NCBI RefSeq assembly: GCF_002900975.1
Contig: NZ_PJON01000004.1
Coordinates: 124,001-188,000, forward strand
DNA length: 64,000 bases
Reading direction: 5' to 3'
Origin: Tabrizicola aquatica
GTDB taxonomy: Bacteria > Pseudomonadota > Alphaproteobacteria > Rhodobacterales > Rhodobacteraceae
Within the stretch, counting starts at the first letter, position 1. Every line of letters starts with the position of its first letter. Both the position numbers and the translations under genes were made by a program. Below the pieces are notes generated by a model. It searched no databases, had not been told where the DNA came from, and saw nothing but the letters and a program-made list of their open reading frames with translations. This document shows, piece by piece, positions 41,131-49,060 of this stretch.

Positions 41131-41592
41131 ATGACCCCCATCCGCGCCACCGATCCCTATGACTGGGCCGCGCTCCTGCGGCTCATCCAGGACGCCTTCG
41201 CCTTCATGGACAGCCGCATCGACCCGCCCTCCTCGATGCACGCGCTCACCCCCGAGACCATCGCCGCCCAGGCCCGCAGCGGTGAGGTCTGGGCCATCGG
41301 CACCCCGCCCCTCGCCTGCGTGTTCCTCACCCCGAAACCGGGCGCCCTCTACATCGGCAAGCTGGCCGTCGCCGCCACCCATCGCCACCAGGGCCTTGCC
41401 CGCAGCCTGATCGACCTGGCCGAGACCCGCGCCCGCGCCCTTGACCTTCCCGCCCTCGAACTCCAGACCCGGATCGAGCTGACCGAGAACCACGCCACCT
41501 TCCGCGCCCTCGGCTTTGCCGAAACGGCCCGCACCGCCCATCCCGGCTATGACCGGCCCACCTCACTCACCTTCCGGCGACCTGTCCCATGA
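41131..41592 (+). CDS. GNAT family N-acetyltransferase
   Basis: A 153-residue acetyltransferase. The acetyl-CoA loop is LYIGKLAVAATHRHQGLARS near residues 71-90, followed by ALELQTRIELTENHATFRAL and the closing GFAETARTAHPGY. Substrate unknown. It is first of a three-gene operon; its stop overlaps the DUF1349 gene start (ATGA at 41589-41592). Nothing distinguishes small molecules from proteins as substrate. Confidence 0.88.
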   Translation: MTPIRATDPYDWAALLRLIQDAFAFMDSRIDPPSSMHALTPETIAAQARSGEVWAIGTPPLACVFLTPKPGALYIGKLAVAATHRHQGLARSLIDLAETRARALDLPALELQTRIELTENHATFRALGFAETARTAHPGYDRPTSLTFRRPVP

Positions 41593-42185
41593 ACCACCTT
41601 GCCCAAGCCACCTGGCTCAACCCGCCGCCTGCCTCGCACCTCGGCGACAGCCTCACACTCACCACCGCCCCGAAAACCGATTTCTGGCGCGACACGCTCT
41701 ATGGCTTCCGCCGCGCCTCGGGCCATGCGCTCCTTGCCGCCGTTCCCGGCGATTTCACCCTGCACCTGACCTTCCAGGGCGACTACCGCGACCTTTACGA
41801 CCAGGCCGGCCTCCTCCTCTGGCAGGACGAGGCGCATTGGGTGAAAGCCGGGATCGAGCTTTCGGACGGCGTCGCCAACCTTTCGGTCGTGGCGACCGTC
41901 GGCCATTCCGACTGGTCAACCCTCCCCCTCCAAGGCCCCGCCGGCACCCAGCGCCTGCGCCTCACCCGGCTGGGTGGCGCGATTGTCGTGCAGGCCCGCA
42001 ATACCGCGAACCGCTGGCAACTGCTCCGCGTCACGCCCTTCCCGACCGGCCCTGCGACCATCGGCCCGATGGCCTGCTCCCCCGAAGGCCCCGGCTTTCA
42101 GGCCTGCTTTACCGAGTTTGCCCTTGGCCCCGCCGTCCCCCAGCCGCTGCACGACGAAAGCCCGGCCGACCTGACCTTGCCGTGA
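41589..42185 (+). CDS. DUF1349 domain protein (YesU/regulation-of-enolase type)
   Basis: A 198-residue protein that is one DUF1349 jelly-roll domain: LTLTTAPKTDFWRDTLYGF, HLTFQGDYRDLYDQAGLLLW, HWVKAGIELSDGVANLSVV and a C-terminal GPMACSPEGPGFQACFTEF. The fold is lectin-like; related proteins are thought to bind carbohydrates but the biochemical role is not known. No signal peptide, so cytosolic. Coupled to the GNAT gene and followed after 43 bp by a flavin reductase. Confidence 0.87.
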   Translation: MNHLAQATWLNPPPASHLGDSLTLTTAPKTDFWRDTLYGFRRASGHALLAAVPGDFTLHLTFQGDYRDLYDQAGLLLWQDEAHWVKAGIELSDGVANLSVVATVGHSDWSTLPLQGPAGTQRLRLTRLGGAIVVQARNTANRWQLLRVTPFPTGPATIGPMACSPEGPGFQACFTEFALGPAVPQPLHDESPADLTLP

Positions 42186-42228
42186 CACGGCGTTCCCCTA
42201 CCTCGGTCCAAAACCCGAAAGGCCCCCC

Positions 42229-42765
42229 ATGCTCACCCTCCTTGGCATCCCCGGCGCCCTGCGCGCCGCCTCGACCAACCGCCTCTTGCTGGCCGAGGCG
42301 CGCCGTGCCTTCGGCGAAGCCATCCACACCGAGGCAAACCTGCGCCTCCCCCTCTATGACGGCGACCTTGAGGATCGTGACGGCATCCCGGCCGAGGTGC
42401 AGACCCTCGCCGACCAGATCGCCGCCGCCGATGCCGTGGTGATCGCCACGCCCGAATACAACAAGTCCCCGCCCGGCGTATTGAAGAACGCGCTCGACTG
42501 GGTCAGCCGCACCAAGGGCGCGCCCTTCCGCGACAAGCCGGTCGCCATCATCTCCGCCGCCGACGGGCGCGGCGGCGGCGACCGCAGCCAGTTCGCCCTG
42601 CGCCTGATGCTGACCCCCTTTCGCCCGCGCCTGCTGCCCGGCCCCGAAATCCTCGTCGCCGACGCTGCCCACGCCTTCACCCCCGAAGGCCACCTGATCG
42701 ACGCCCGCTACCACAAGGCCCTTGCCGAATTGATGCAAGCCCTGCGCGCCGAGGCGGCCCGGTAA
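42229..42765 (+). CDS. NADPH-dependent FMN reductase family protein
   Basis: A 178-residue flavodoxin-fold oxidoreductase. The FMN phosphate loop is GIPGALRAASTNRLLLAEA near residues 5-23 and the isoalloxazine contact is ATPEYNKSPPGVLKNALDWV near 75-94. Members reduce FMN, azo dyes, quinones or chromate. Third gene of the GNAT-DUF1349 operon. Its substrate is not predictable. Confidence 0.9.
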   Translation: MLTLLGIPGALRAASTNRLLLAEARRAFGEAIHTEANLRLPLYDGDLEDRDGIPAEVQTLADQIAAADAVVIATPEYNKSPPGVLKNALDWVSRTKGAPFRDKPVAIISAADGRGGGDRSQFALRLMLTPFRPRLLPGPEILVADAAHAFTPEGHLIDARYHKALAELMQALRAEAAR

Positions 42766-43099
42766 GGCCGATCTGCCACGCCGTCCCCACGGGCCGACCG
42801 ATGCAAGGTGCTCAGCGCCGGCGCAGCCCCGGCCCTGCATGGGCCACCCTGCCCCGGCGCCCCGCTCCAGAGCGGCCGGGCACCGCCCCCCTTTCCCTCC
42901 CCGCCAGACATTTTCTGTCCACAAATATCCTCGGGGGGTCTGGGGGGCGAAGCGCCCCCAGCGGCCGGATCAGCCGGATACCGACCCGCCCCGTGCGCGC
43001 GACCTGCAACGCTCGTCGCAGGACTTACCAGATCCTTAACGCCCACAACCAAGTCTTTGTTTCGAAAAGACTTCCGGGGAATGTCCACCGTGGACAGCC
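42766..43099. other. Non-coding convergent gap
   Basis: 334 bp between the flavin reductase and the FAD oxidoreductase, which converge. No gene is seen. It contains one ATATCC-GGGGG repeat (42920-42961) and several G/C inverted stretches that may serve as terminators. The 43020-43085 part is AT-richer (CAAGTCTTTGTTTCGAAAAG) without a recognisable element. Confidence 0.5.
42920..42961 (+). repeat. ATATCC-GGGGG intergenic repeat, copy 3
   Basis: Reads CCACAAATATCCTCGGGGGG followed by a TGGGGGGCG/CGCCCCCA hairpin with AAG loop. Third example of the AT-box plus G-rich hairpin block in the window. Confidence 0.6.
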
Positions 43100-44134
43100 T
43101 TAGCGCAGGTCCTCAACCCGGAACCCCTCCGGCACCCCATCACGGCCATCCAGGACCAGGTCGGCCATCACCTCGGCCACCTTCGGGGCCATCCCGAAGC
43201 CGATCTTGAACCCCCCGTTGGCCAGGAAATGCCCGGCTCGCCCCGGCCAGGCCCCGAGGACCGGCGCCCGGCTGACGGCCCGCGGCCGCACCCCGGCCCA
43301 GCGCGCCATGACCGGCGCCCCCACCAGTGCCGGCACTGCCGCCACCGCCCGGGCAAGCGGCCCGTCCAGCTGCCCGTCCGGCCCGTCCTCGGTCCAGGCG
43401 GTCTCGCTGGTCGATCCCACCGCCACCGTCCCGTCCACATGGCCGACGATGTGCAGCCCGTCGACGAAAAGCTGCGGCCGGTCCCCAGCCTCGAACCGCA
43501 GGGCCAGCGCCTGCCCCTTCACCCCGGCCCCGACCTTGCGGCCCAGCGCCGCCGACAGATCGGCCAGTCCCGCAACCCCCGTCGCATGGACCACCGCCCC
43601 CTCCTCGGCCGCATCGGGAACCACCTCGGCCCCCCGCCCCCGCAGCGCCTCCTCCAGCGCGCCCAGCGCCAGCCGGGGCGAGATACGTGCCGACAGCGTG
43701 TCCTCCACCAGCCAGCCCGAGGGCGAGACCGGCTCCCAGGCGGCCCCCGTCGCCGGCACCACCCGCCACTCGGCTGCACCCTGCCACAGCCCCGCGGCCG
43801 AGGCTGCCCGCCCCCGCGCCAGGTCAACCGCCGCCGCGTCCGCCAGCGGCTGCAGCCGCCCGACCCGGGCATAGCCGGGACTGACGCCACCGAAGGCCTC
43901 GACCCCCGCCCACCAGTCGGCGGCCATCAGCAGGCTTTCCAGCTGGAACGCCTTCTTGCCGTTCCATGCCTCCGGCACATGCGGCGACAAGGCCCCGACC
44001 AGCCCGCCCGAGGATCCTGCCCCCAGACCATGGGGGTCGATCACTTGCACCCGCGCCCCACGCCGCGCGCAGGCCCAGGCCACCGACATCCCGAAGATTC
44101 CGGCACCCCGGACCGTCACATCCACCCTTGCCAT
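43100..44134 (-). CDS. FAD-dependent oxidoreductase, MnmC2-like
   Basis: A 344-residue DAO-family flavoprotein. The FAD motif is VRGAGIFGMSVAWACARRG at about 8-26; SGGLVGALSPHVPEAWNGKK near 43 and the C-terminal FLANGGFKIGFGMAPKVAE are typical of the oxidoreductase half of MnmC, which removes the carboxymethyl group of cmnm5s2U34 in tRNA. It is divergent (43 bp) from mnmD, which encodes the other half of MnmC, so the bifunctional enzyme appears split here. A glycine-oxidase-like (ThiO) role is possible but there are no thiamine genes nearby. Confidence 0.82.
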   Translation of the reverse strand: MARVDVTVRGAGIFGMSVAWACARRGARVQVIDPHGLGAGSSGGLVGALSPHVPEAWNGKKAFQLESLLMAADWWAGVEAFGGVSPGYARVGRLQPLADAAAVDLARGRAASAAGLWQGAAEWRVVPATGAAWEPVSPSGWLVEDTLSARISPRLALGALEEALRGRGAEVVPDAAEEGAVVHATGVAGLADLSAALGRKVGAGVKGQALALRFEAGDRPQLFVDGLHIVGHVDGTVAVGSTSETAWTEDGPDGQLDGPLARAVAAVPALVGAPVMARWAGVRPRAVSRAPVLGAWPGRAGHFLANGGFKIGFGMAPKVAEVMADLVLDGRDGVPEGFRVEDLR

Positions 44135-44177
44135 CCCGCAGCCCCGCGCCCATCAACAGCCCAAAGGACTACCCAAG

Positions 44178-44903
44178 ATGCCCGCAGCCGACCACCCCAA
44201 AGCCGAACCCGCCGACCCCAACGACTGGCCCGACCTCGACTGGCCCGACCTCGACTGGCGCGACGAGGCGATCCCGGTCTCGCGCCGGTTTGACGACCCG
44301 TATTTCTCGCTGGCCGGCGGGCTGGCCGAGACGCGCCACGTCTTTCTGGCCGGCAACGGCCTGCCCGACCGCTTTCGCCCGGGCTTTCACATCGCCGAAC
44401 TGGGCTTCGGCACCGGGCTGAACCTTCTGGCCACGCTTCTGTCCCACCAGGGCCCCGGCCCGCTGCACTTCACCAGCTTCGAGGCCTTTCCCCTGCCGCC
44501 CGAGGCCATGGCCCGCGCCCTGGCCGCCTTTCCGGAAACCGCGCCCTTCCGCAGCGCCCTTCTGAACCAATGGGCCACCCAGTCCGGCCCAACCCGCAGC
44601 CTAAGCTTCCCCGGCCTCACCGCCACGATCCTGATCGGCGACGCGCGCGAGACGCTGCCCGCCTGGGGCGAGAGGGCCGACGCCTGGTTCCTGGACGGCT
44701 TCTCGCCCGCCAAGAACCCGGAACTCTGGTCCCCCGACCTGATGCATCAGGTCGCCCGCCACACTGCCCCCGGTGGCAGCTTCGCGACCTATACCGCCGC
44801 CGGTCATGTCCGCCGCGCCCTGGCCGAGGCCGGGTTCACCGTCACCCGCCAACCCGGATTTGGCCGCAAGCGCCATATGTCCACCGGCAGCCTGCCCGCC
44901 TGA
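44178..44903 (+). CDS. mnmD: tRNA mnm5s2U34 methyltransferase MnmD (DUF752)
   Basis: A 241-residue SAM-dependent methyltransferase, the stand-alone equivalent of the MnmC N-terminal domain. Seen are FDDPYFSLAGGLAETRHVFL, the SAM motif IAELGFGTGLNLLATLL near 71-87, and DAWFLDGFSPAKNPELWSPD near 172, all typical of DUF752. The N-terminus contains a perfect 15-bp tandem duplication at 44226-44255, giving WPDLDWPDLDW. ATG 44178 follows a weak AAGG-like site. The FAD partner is the divergent neighbour. Confidence 0.9.
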   Translation: MPAADHPKAEPADPNDWPDLDWPDLDWRDEAIPVSRRFDDPYFSLAGGLAETRHVFLAGNGLPDRFRPGFHIAELGFGTGLNLLATLLSHQGPGPLHFTSFEAFPLPPEAMARALAAFPETAPFRSALLNQWATQSGPTRSLSFPGLTATILIGDARETLPAWGERADAWFLDGFSPAKNPELWSPDLMHQVARHTAPGGSFATYTAAGHVRRALAEAGFTVTRQPGFGRKRHMSTGSLPA

Positions 44904-44909
44904 CGCATG

Positions 44910-44943
44910 GGCGTAAGGTGGGCGATATCGCCCACCCTACCCC
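44910..44943. repeat. GATATC-centred palindromic repeat, copy B
   Basis: Same palindrome as at 13832, identical over 30 bp; preceded by ATGG as in copy C. It begins 7 bp after the mnmD stop codon, exactly as copy A sits 7 bp after its gene. Confidence 0.85.
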
Positions 44944-45031
44944 CGCCCCCGGCATTGCAAGACAGGCCCCGCATGCTACCCTTCCGGCACCGCGCCAAAA
45001 GACGCGCGACCCCAGCGACAGGAGAGGTCCA

Positions 45032-46354
45032 ATGCCCGACGGTAGCCACGACAAGCCCACCGCCCGACGCAGCGTCGTCGTCTCGGAATTCACCAACAGC
45101 GTCCTCGACCCCGCCGCGCCGATGCTGGGCCCGGTGGAAAACGGCGGCACCATCATCGCCAACACCGCGCCGGGCTGCTGGGGCCCGATGATCACCCCGG
45201 CCTTGCGTGGCGGGCATGAGGTTACCACCCCCGTCTACATCAACGGGGCCGAACCCGGCGACGCCGTCGCCATCCGCATCCGCGACATCACCGTGACCTC
45301 GATCGCCACGGCATCGGGCCACGACAGCTCTCCGGCGGGCTTCTGCCTTGGCGACCCCTATGTCGCCGCCCGCTGCCCGGTTTGCGACACCGTCTGGCCC
45401 GAGACCCATGTCGAAGGCATCGGCCAGGACGCGGTGAAATGCGACACCTGCGGCAATGCGGTGAAACCGTTCGAGATCGTGCACGGCTATACCGTCACCT
45501 TCGACGAAACCCGCGCCGTGGGCCTGACCCTGCCGAAAGCGGCGGCCGAAAGCATCGCCCGCGACGCCAACCATTATGCCGCCCTGCCAGACGGCAGCCG
45601 CCAGCATTCGATCCTGACCTTCGCGCCGTCGGACATGCCGGGCACCATCGTGCGGATGCGGCCCTTCCTGGGTCAGCTTGGCACCTGCCCGTCGATGGCC
45701 ATGCCCGACAGCCACAACGCCGGCGACTTCGGCGCTTTCCTTGTGGGCGCCCCGCACGCCTATGGCATCACGCCAGAGCAGTTGGCCCAGCACAAGACCG
45801 ACGGCCACATGGACATCGACGCCGTCCGCGCCGGCGCGATCCTGGTCGCCCCGGTCAAGGTGCCGGGTGCCGGGGTCTACATGGGCGACATGCATGCCGG
45901 CCAGGGCGACGGCGAGATTGCGGGCCACACGATGGATGTGGCTGGCAGCGTCACGCTGCAGGTCGAGGTGGTCAAGACCTATCCCATCGACGGCCCCGTC
46001 CTGTTCCCGCTGGAAGAGGACCTTCCCCCGATGGCCCGCCCCTTTACCGCCATTGAGAAGGCCAAGGCCGCCCGCCTGGCCGAGAAATGGGGCGTTGCCG
46101 CACCGGAACCCATGGCCCCGGTCTCGGTCATCGGCACGGCGGCGAACCTGAACGACGCGATCCTGAACGGGCTGGAGCGGGCCGCGAAACTGCTTGGCAT
46201 GACCGTGCCCGAGGTGCGCAATCGCGCCACCATCAACGGCGCGATCGAGATCGGCCGCGCGCCGGGGGTGATCCAGGTCACCTTCCTGGCCCCCCTCGCC
46301 CGGCTGGATGCCGTGGGACTGGGCGGTTTCGCGCGCGAACAGTACGGGCTTTGA
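45032..46354 (+). CDS. Acetamidase/formamidase family protein
   Basis: A 440-residue amidase of the FmdA/AmdA family, which hydrolyses formamide or acetamide to ammonia and the acid. Family stretches: GPVENGGTIIANTAPGCWGP, VYINGAEPGDAVAIRI, GTCPSMAMPDSHNAGDF and YMGDMHAGQGDGEIAGHTMD (active-site region). Residues about 111-146 contain two CxxC pairs (CPVC and CDTC) that look like a zinc ribbon. ATG 45032 has GGAGAGG in front; a longer open frame from 44570 lies in mnmD and is rejected. Monocistronic; formamide-type nitrogen scavenging would fit a methylamine user. Confidence 0.9.
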   Translation: MPDGSHDKPTARRSVVVSEFTNSVLDPAAPMLGPVENGGTIIANTAPGCWGPMITPALRGGHEVTTPVYINGAEPGDAVAIRIRDITVTSIATASGHDSSPAGFCLGDPYVAARCPVCDTVWPETHVEGIGQDAVKCDTCGNAVKPFEIVHGYTVTFDETRAVGLTLPKAAAESIARDANHYAALPDGSRQHSILTFAPSDMPGTIVRMRPFLGQLGTCPSMAMPDSHNAGDFGAFLVGAPHAYGITPEQLAQHKTDGHMDIDAVRAGAILVAPVKVPGAGVYMGDMHAGQGDGEIAGHTMDVAGSVTLQVEVVKTYPIDGPVLFPLEEDLPPMARPFTAIEKAKAARLAEKWGVAAPEPMAPVSVIGTAANLNDAILNGLERAAKLLGMTVPEVRNRATINGAIEIGRAPGVIQVTFLAPLARLDAVGLGGFAREQYGL

Positions 46355-46360
46355 TCCCCT

Positions 46361-46384
46361 CGGGCCGGGCGAACGTCCGGCCCG
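46361..46384 (+). terminator. Hairpin after the acetamidase gene
   Basis: 8-bp stem (CGGGCCGG / CCGGCCCG) with an 8-base loop, 6 bp after the stop, no T-run. The rest of the gap to 46594 shows no gene. Confidence 0.45.
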
Positions 46385-46594
46385 CACCCGCCCCCTGCCG
46401 CGACGGATGTGCGCGGTGGACCGCACCCAGGCCCGGCAACCTTGCCGCTTCATTCGGCCGGGCTTTGCCCAGCATCTTGAATCCACCCGGCACGATTGCC
46501 GGCATCTGCGCGGCCAAGCCCTTGTTTCTGCGGCCGCGGCCTTCTGGGGACGCCCCTTCCCCCGCCCCGGCCCCCGTGATACGAGGCCGCCGCC

Positions 46595-47464
46595 ATGTCC
46601 TCCTCCCGCAACCCCACGCTCGGCATCTGGCTTATGATCGCCGCCGTCGCCACCTTTGCGGCGCAGGATGGCTTTGCCCGCCACCTGGCCGGGGAATACG
46701 GGACCTTCATGGTCATCATGATCCGCTACTGGGTCTTTGCTGGCTTCGTCCTTCTTCTTGCGCTGCGCCGCCCGGAAGGCCCCCGCGCGGCGGTGCGGTC
46801 GGGTCGCCTGCCCACCCATGTCCTTCGCTCGATCCTGCTGATCGCCGAAATCTGCCTGATCGTCTGGAGCTACACCCTGGTCGGCCTGATCAACAGCCTG
46901 TCGGTGTTCATGGTCTGCCCGCTGCTGATCGTTGCCTTCTCTGGCCCGATCCTGGGCGAGCAGATCAGCTGGCAACGCTGGGCGGCGGTCGGCGCCGGGC
47001 TGGTGGGCGTGCTGGTGATCCTGCGGCCGGGGATGGGCGTGTTTTCCTGGGCATCGCTCATGCCGTTGGCGGCGGCCCTCCTCTTTGCACTCTACTCGGT
47101 GCTGACCCGCCTTACCACGCGGGACGAGCCGACCTTCCCCGCCTTCTTCTGGCCCGGCGTGATCGGCGCGGTCCTGATGACCGGCCTTGGCCTGCCGGAG
47201 CTTGAGCCGATGAAACCCGCTGACATGGGCCTGCTGGCGATCTACTGCGGCCTGTCGATCCTGTCGCACTGGCTGATCCTGAAATGCTACGAACAGGTCG
47301 AGGCCGCGCGGGTCCAGCCCTATTCCTACCTGCAACTCGTGTTCACCACCGGGATCGGCATGGCCGTCTACGGCGAGGTGCTGGAACTGCCCGTCGCCAT
47401 CGGCAGCGCCATCGTGGTGGGTGCCGGCCTCTATGCCCTTTCGTTGGAGCGCAAGCCCGCATGA
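46595..47464 (+). CDS. DMT superfamily (EamA) transporter, paralogue 1
   Basis: A 289-residue inner-membrane transporter with ten hydrophobic helices in two EamA repeats; TLGIWLMIAAVATFAAQDGF opens repeat 1 and FSGPILGEQISWQRWAAVGA closes it. Substrate unknown; DMT/EamA proteins export metabolites or drugs. Its stop overlaps the ATG of the next gene (ATGA), and the two proteins are close paralogues. Confidence 0.88.
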   Translation: MSSSRNPTLGIWLMIAAVATFAAQDGFARHLAGEYGTFMVIMIRYWVFAGFVLLLALRRPEGPRAAVRSGRLPTHVLRSILLIAEICLIVWSYTLVGLINSLSVFMVCPLLIVAFSGPILGEQISWQRWAAVGAGLVGVLVILRPGMGVFSWASLMPLAAALLFALYSVLTRLTTRDEPTFPAFFWPGVIGAVLMTGLGLPELEPMKPADMGLLAIYCGLSILSHWLILKCYEQVEAARVQPYSYLQLVFTTGIGMAVYGEVLELPVAIGSAIVVGAGLYALSLERKPA

Positions 47465-48372
47465 GCAGCACGCCGCAGAACACCCGCCTTGGCATCTGGC
47501 TGATGATCGCCACCACTGTGGTCTTTGCGGCCCAGGACGGCATCTCACGCCATCTGGCGGACAGCTACAGCGTGATGATGGTGGTGATGATCCGCTTCTG
47601 GTTCTTCGCCCTGTTCGTGCTGGCTCTCGCCGCCCGCGCGCCGGGGGGGCTGCGGGCCGCCAGCCGCTCGGCCTTTCCGTGGGTCCAGCTGGCCCGCGGC
47701 CTGATCCTGGTGGCCGAAATCTGCGTCATGGTCCTGGGCTTCGTGAAGCTGGGCCTGATCGAGGCGCATGCCGTCTTTACCTGCTATCCCCTGCTGGTTG
47801 CCGCCCTGTCCGGCCCGATCCTGGGCGAAAAGGTCGGCTGGCGGCGCTGGACGGCGATCCTGGTCGGCTTTGCCGGCGTCCTGATCATTCTTGAGCCGGG
47901 CTTTGCCGTCTTTTCGCCCTGGGCGCTGGTTCCGCTCCTCGCCGCCTTCATGTTCGCGCTGTACGGCCTTCTGACGCGCTATGTCGCGCGCAAGGACCCG
48001 GCCCCGGTCAGCTTTTTCTGGACCGGCGTCGTGGGCGCGATTGCGATGACGCCCTTTGGCCTTGCGACCTGGACATGGATGACCCCGGCCGACTGGGGCT
48101 GGATGGCGACGCTGTGCTGCACCGCCGTCCTGGGCCACTGGCTGTTGATCCGCGCATTTGCCGTGGCCGAGGCATCGGCGATCCAGCCCTTCGCCTATCT
48201 GCAACTGGTCTTTGCCTCGGGCATCGGGCTGGTGATCTTCGACGAAAGCCTGCGGCCCAACGTGGCGCTGGGGGCTGGCATCGTGGTCGCGGCTGGGGTC
48301 TTTACCCTGTGGCGGCAACGCGTCCGCGAGAAGGCCGCCTTGCGCGCGGCTCAGAGTGCGGGACAGACATAG
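47461..48372 (+). CDS. DMT superfamily (EamA) transporter, paralogue 2
   Basis: A 303-residue, ten-helix EamA transporter. Its opening RLGIWLMIATTVVFAAQDGI and LSGPILGEKVGWRRWTAILV mirror the upstream paralogue, so the pair arose by tandem duplication. C-terminal tail is basic and hydrophilic (RQRVREKAALRAAQSAGQT). The last 22 bp overlap the end of the convergent hypothetical gene. The coupling suggests either a heterodimer or dosage. Confidence 0.88.
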   Translation: MSSTPQNTRLGIWLMIATTVVFAAQDGISRHLADSYSVMMVVMIRFWFFALFVLALAARAPGGLRAASRSAFPWVQLARGLILVAEICVMVLGFVKLGLIEAHAVFTCYPLLVAALSGPILGEKVGWRRWTAILVGFAGVLIILEPGFAVFSPWALVPLLAAFMFALYGLLTRYVARKDPAPVSFFWTGVVGAIAMTPFGLATWTWMTPADWGWMATLCCTAVLGHWLLIRAFAVAEASAIQPFAYLQLVFASGIGLVIFDESLRPNVALGAGIVVAAGVFTLWRQRVREKAALRAAQSAGQT

Positions 48373-48872
48373 TCGATGACCTCCGCCGATCCGGCCAGCG
48401 TAAAGTCGGTACGGTAGGCCTTTCCACCCACGACATAGTCCCCGGGGATTTCCAGACGAATGACCTTGCGGCGCATGATTTCCACCGCAATATCGACAGG
48501 AACAGGCGCCCGGAACGTTTGCTGCACATAGCTGACATCGCCAAGCTCATAAGCCCTGGTGTCGCTGTCAAAGGTGACAAGGAACAGGTTTCCCTCGGCA
48601 TCCTTGGGCAGGAAGGTCCGCTCAGGTCCGGGAAAGACCTCCAGGGTCCAGTCATGGCCCAGGTCCGCGCTGCCGGTCCAACGGCAAGCAAGGGTCAGCC
48701 GCTCGCCCCGGTCATTGTCGACGTAGGCAAAAGGGATGCCCCCGTCGTCCGGGCCGACCTGCATCGGCCGCGAGCCGCCGCTGTCAGCCAGATACATGAT
48801 CTGCCACCCCTCGGCCAAGACGTGGGCCGGGGCGGCAGCAAGACAGATCAGGGTCATGGCCAGCAGGCGCAT
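48351..48872 (-). CDS. Secreted hypothetical protein, 173 residues
   Basis: Signal peptide MRLLAMTLICLAAAPAHVLA, then a beta-rich domain (MYLADSGGSRPMQVGPDDGG, TLACRWTGSADLGHDWTLEV) ending VIDYVCPAL. One cysteine in the body and one near the end could form a disulfide. No family recognised; probably periplasmic. Start at 48872 is chosen because the signal peptide begins there; a longer frame to 49040 is rejected. Overlaps the convergent DMT gene by 22 bp. Confidence 0.75.
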   Translation of the reverse strand: MRLLAMTLICLAAAPAHVLAEGWQIMYLADSGGSRPMQVGPDDGGIPFAYVDNDRGERLTLACRWTGSADLGHDWTLEVFPGPERTFLPKDAEGNLFLVTFDSDTRAYELGDVSYVQQTFRAPVPVDIAVEIMRRKVIRLEIPGDYVVGGKAYRTDFTLAGSAEVIDYVCPAL

Positions 48873-49060
48873 CGGGCAAACCTCTCGGGTTGATTGCCGG
48901 CAACCTGTCCGATCCCCTTGCGCCGGGACAGTAAGCTTTCCCTTATCCCCACCGCCCGCCGCAGCGATGAGCGAGCGCAAGCGACACGAAGAGCGGTCCC
49001 GGTTGCCCCGCCCGCGCGGGACGCGTAAAACCGCAGCCAATGCCTGTGAGGAGCCTGCCC

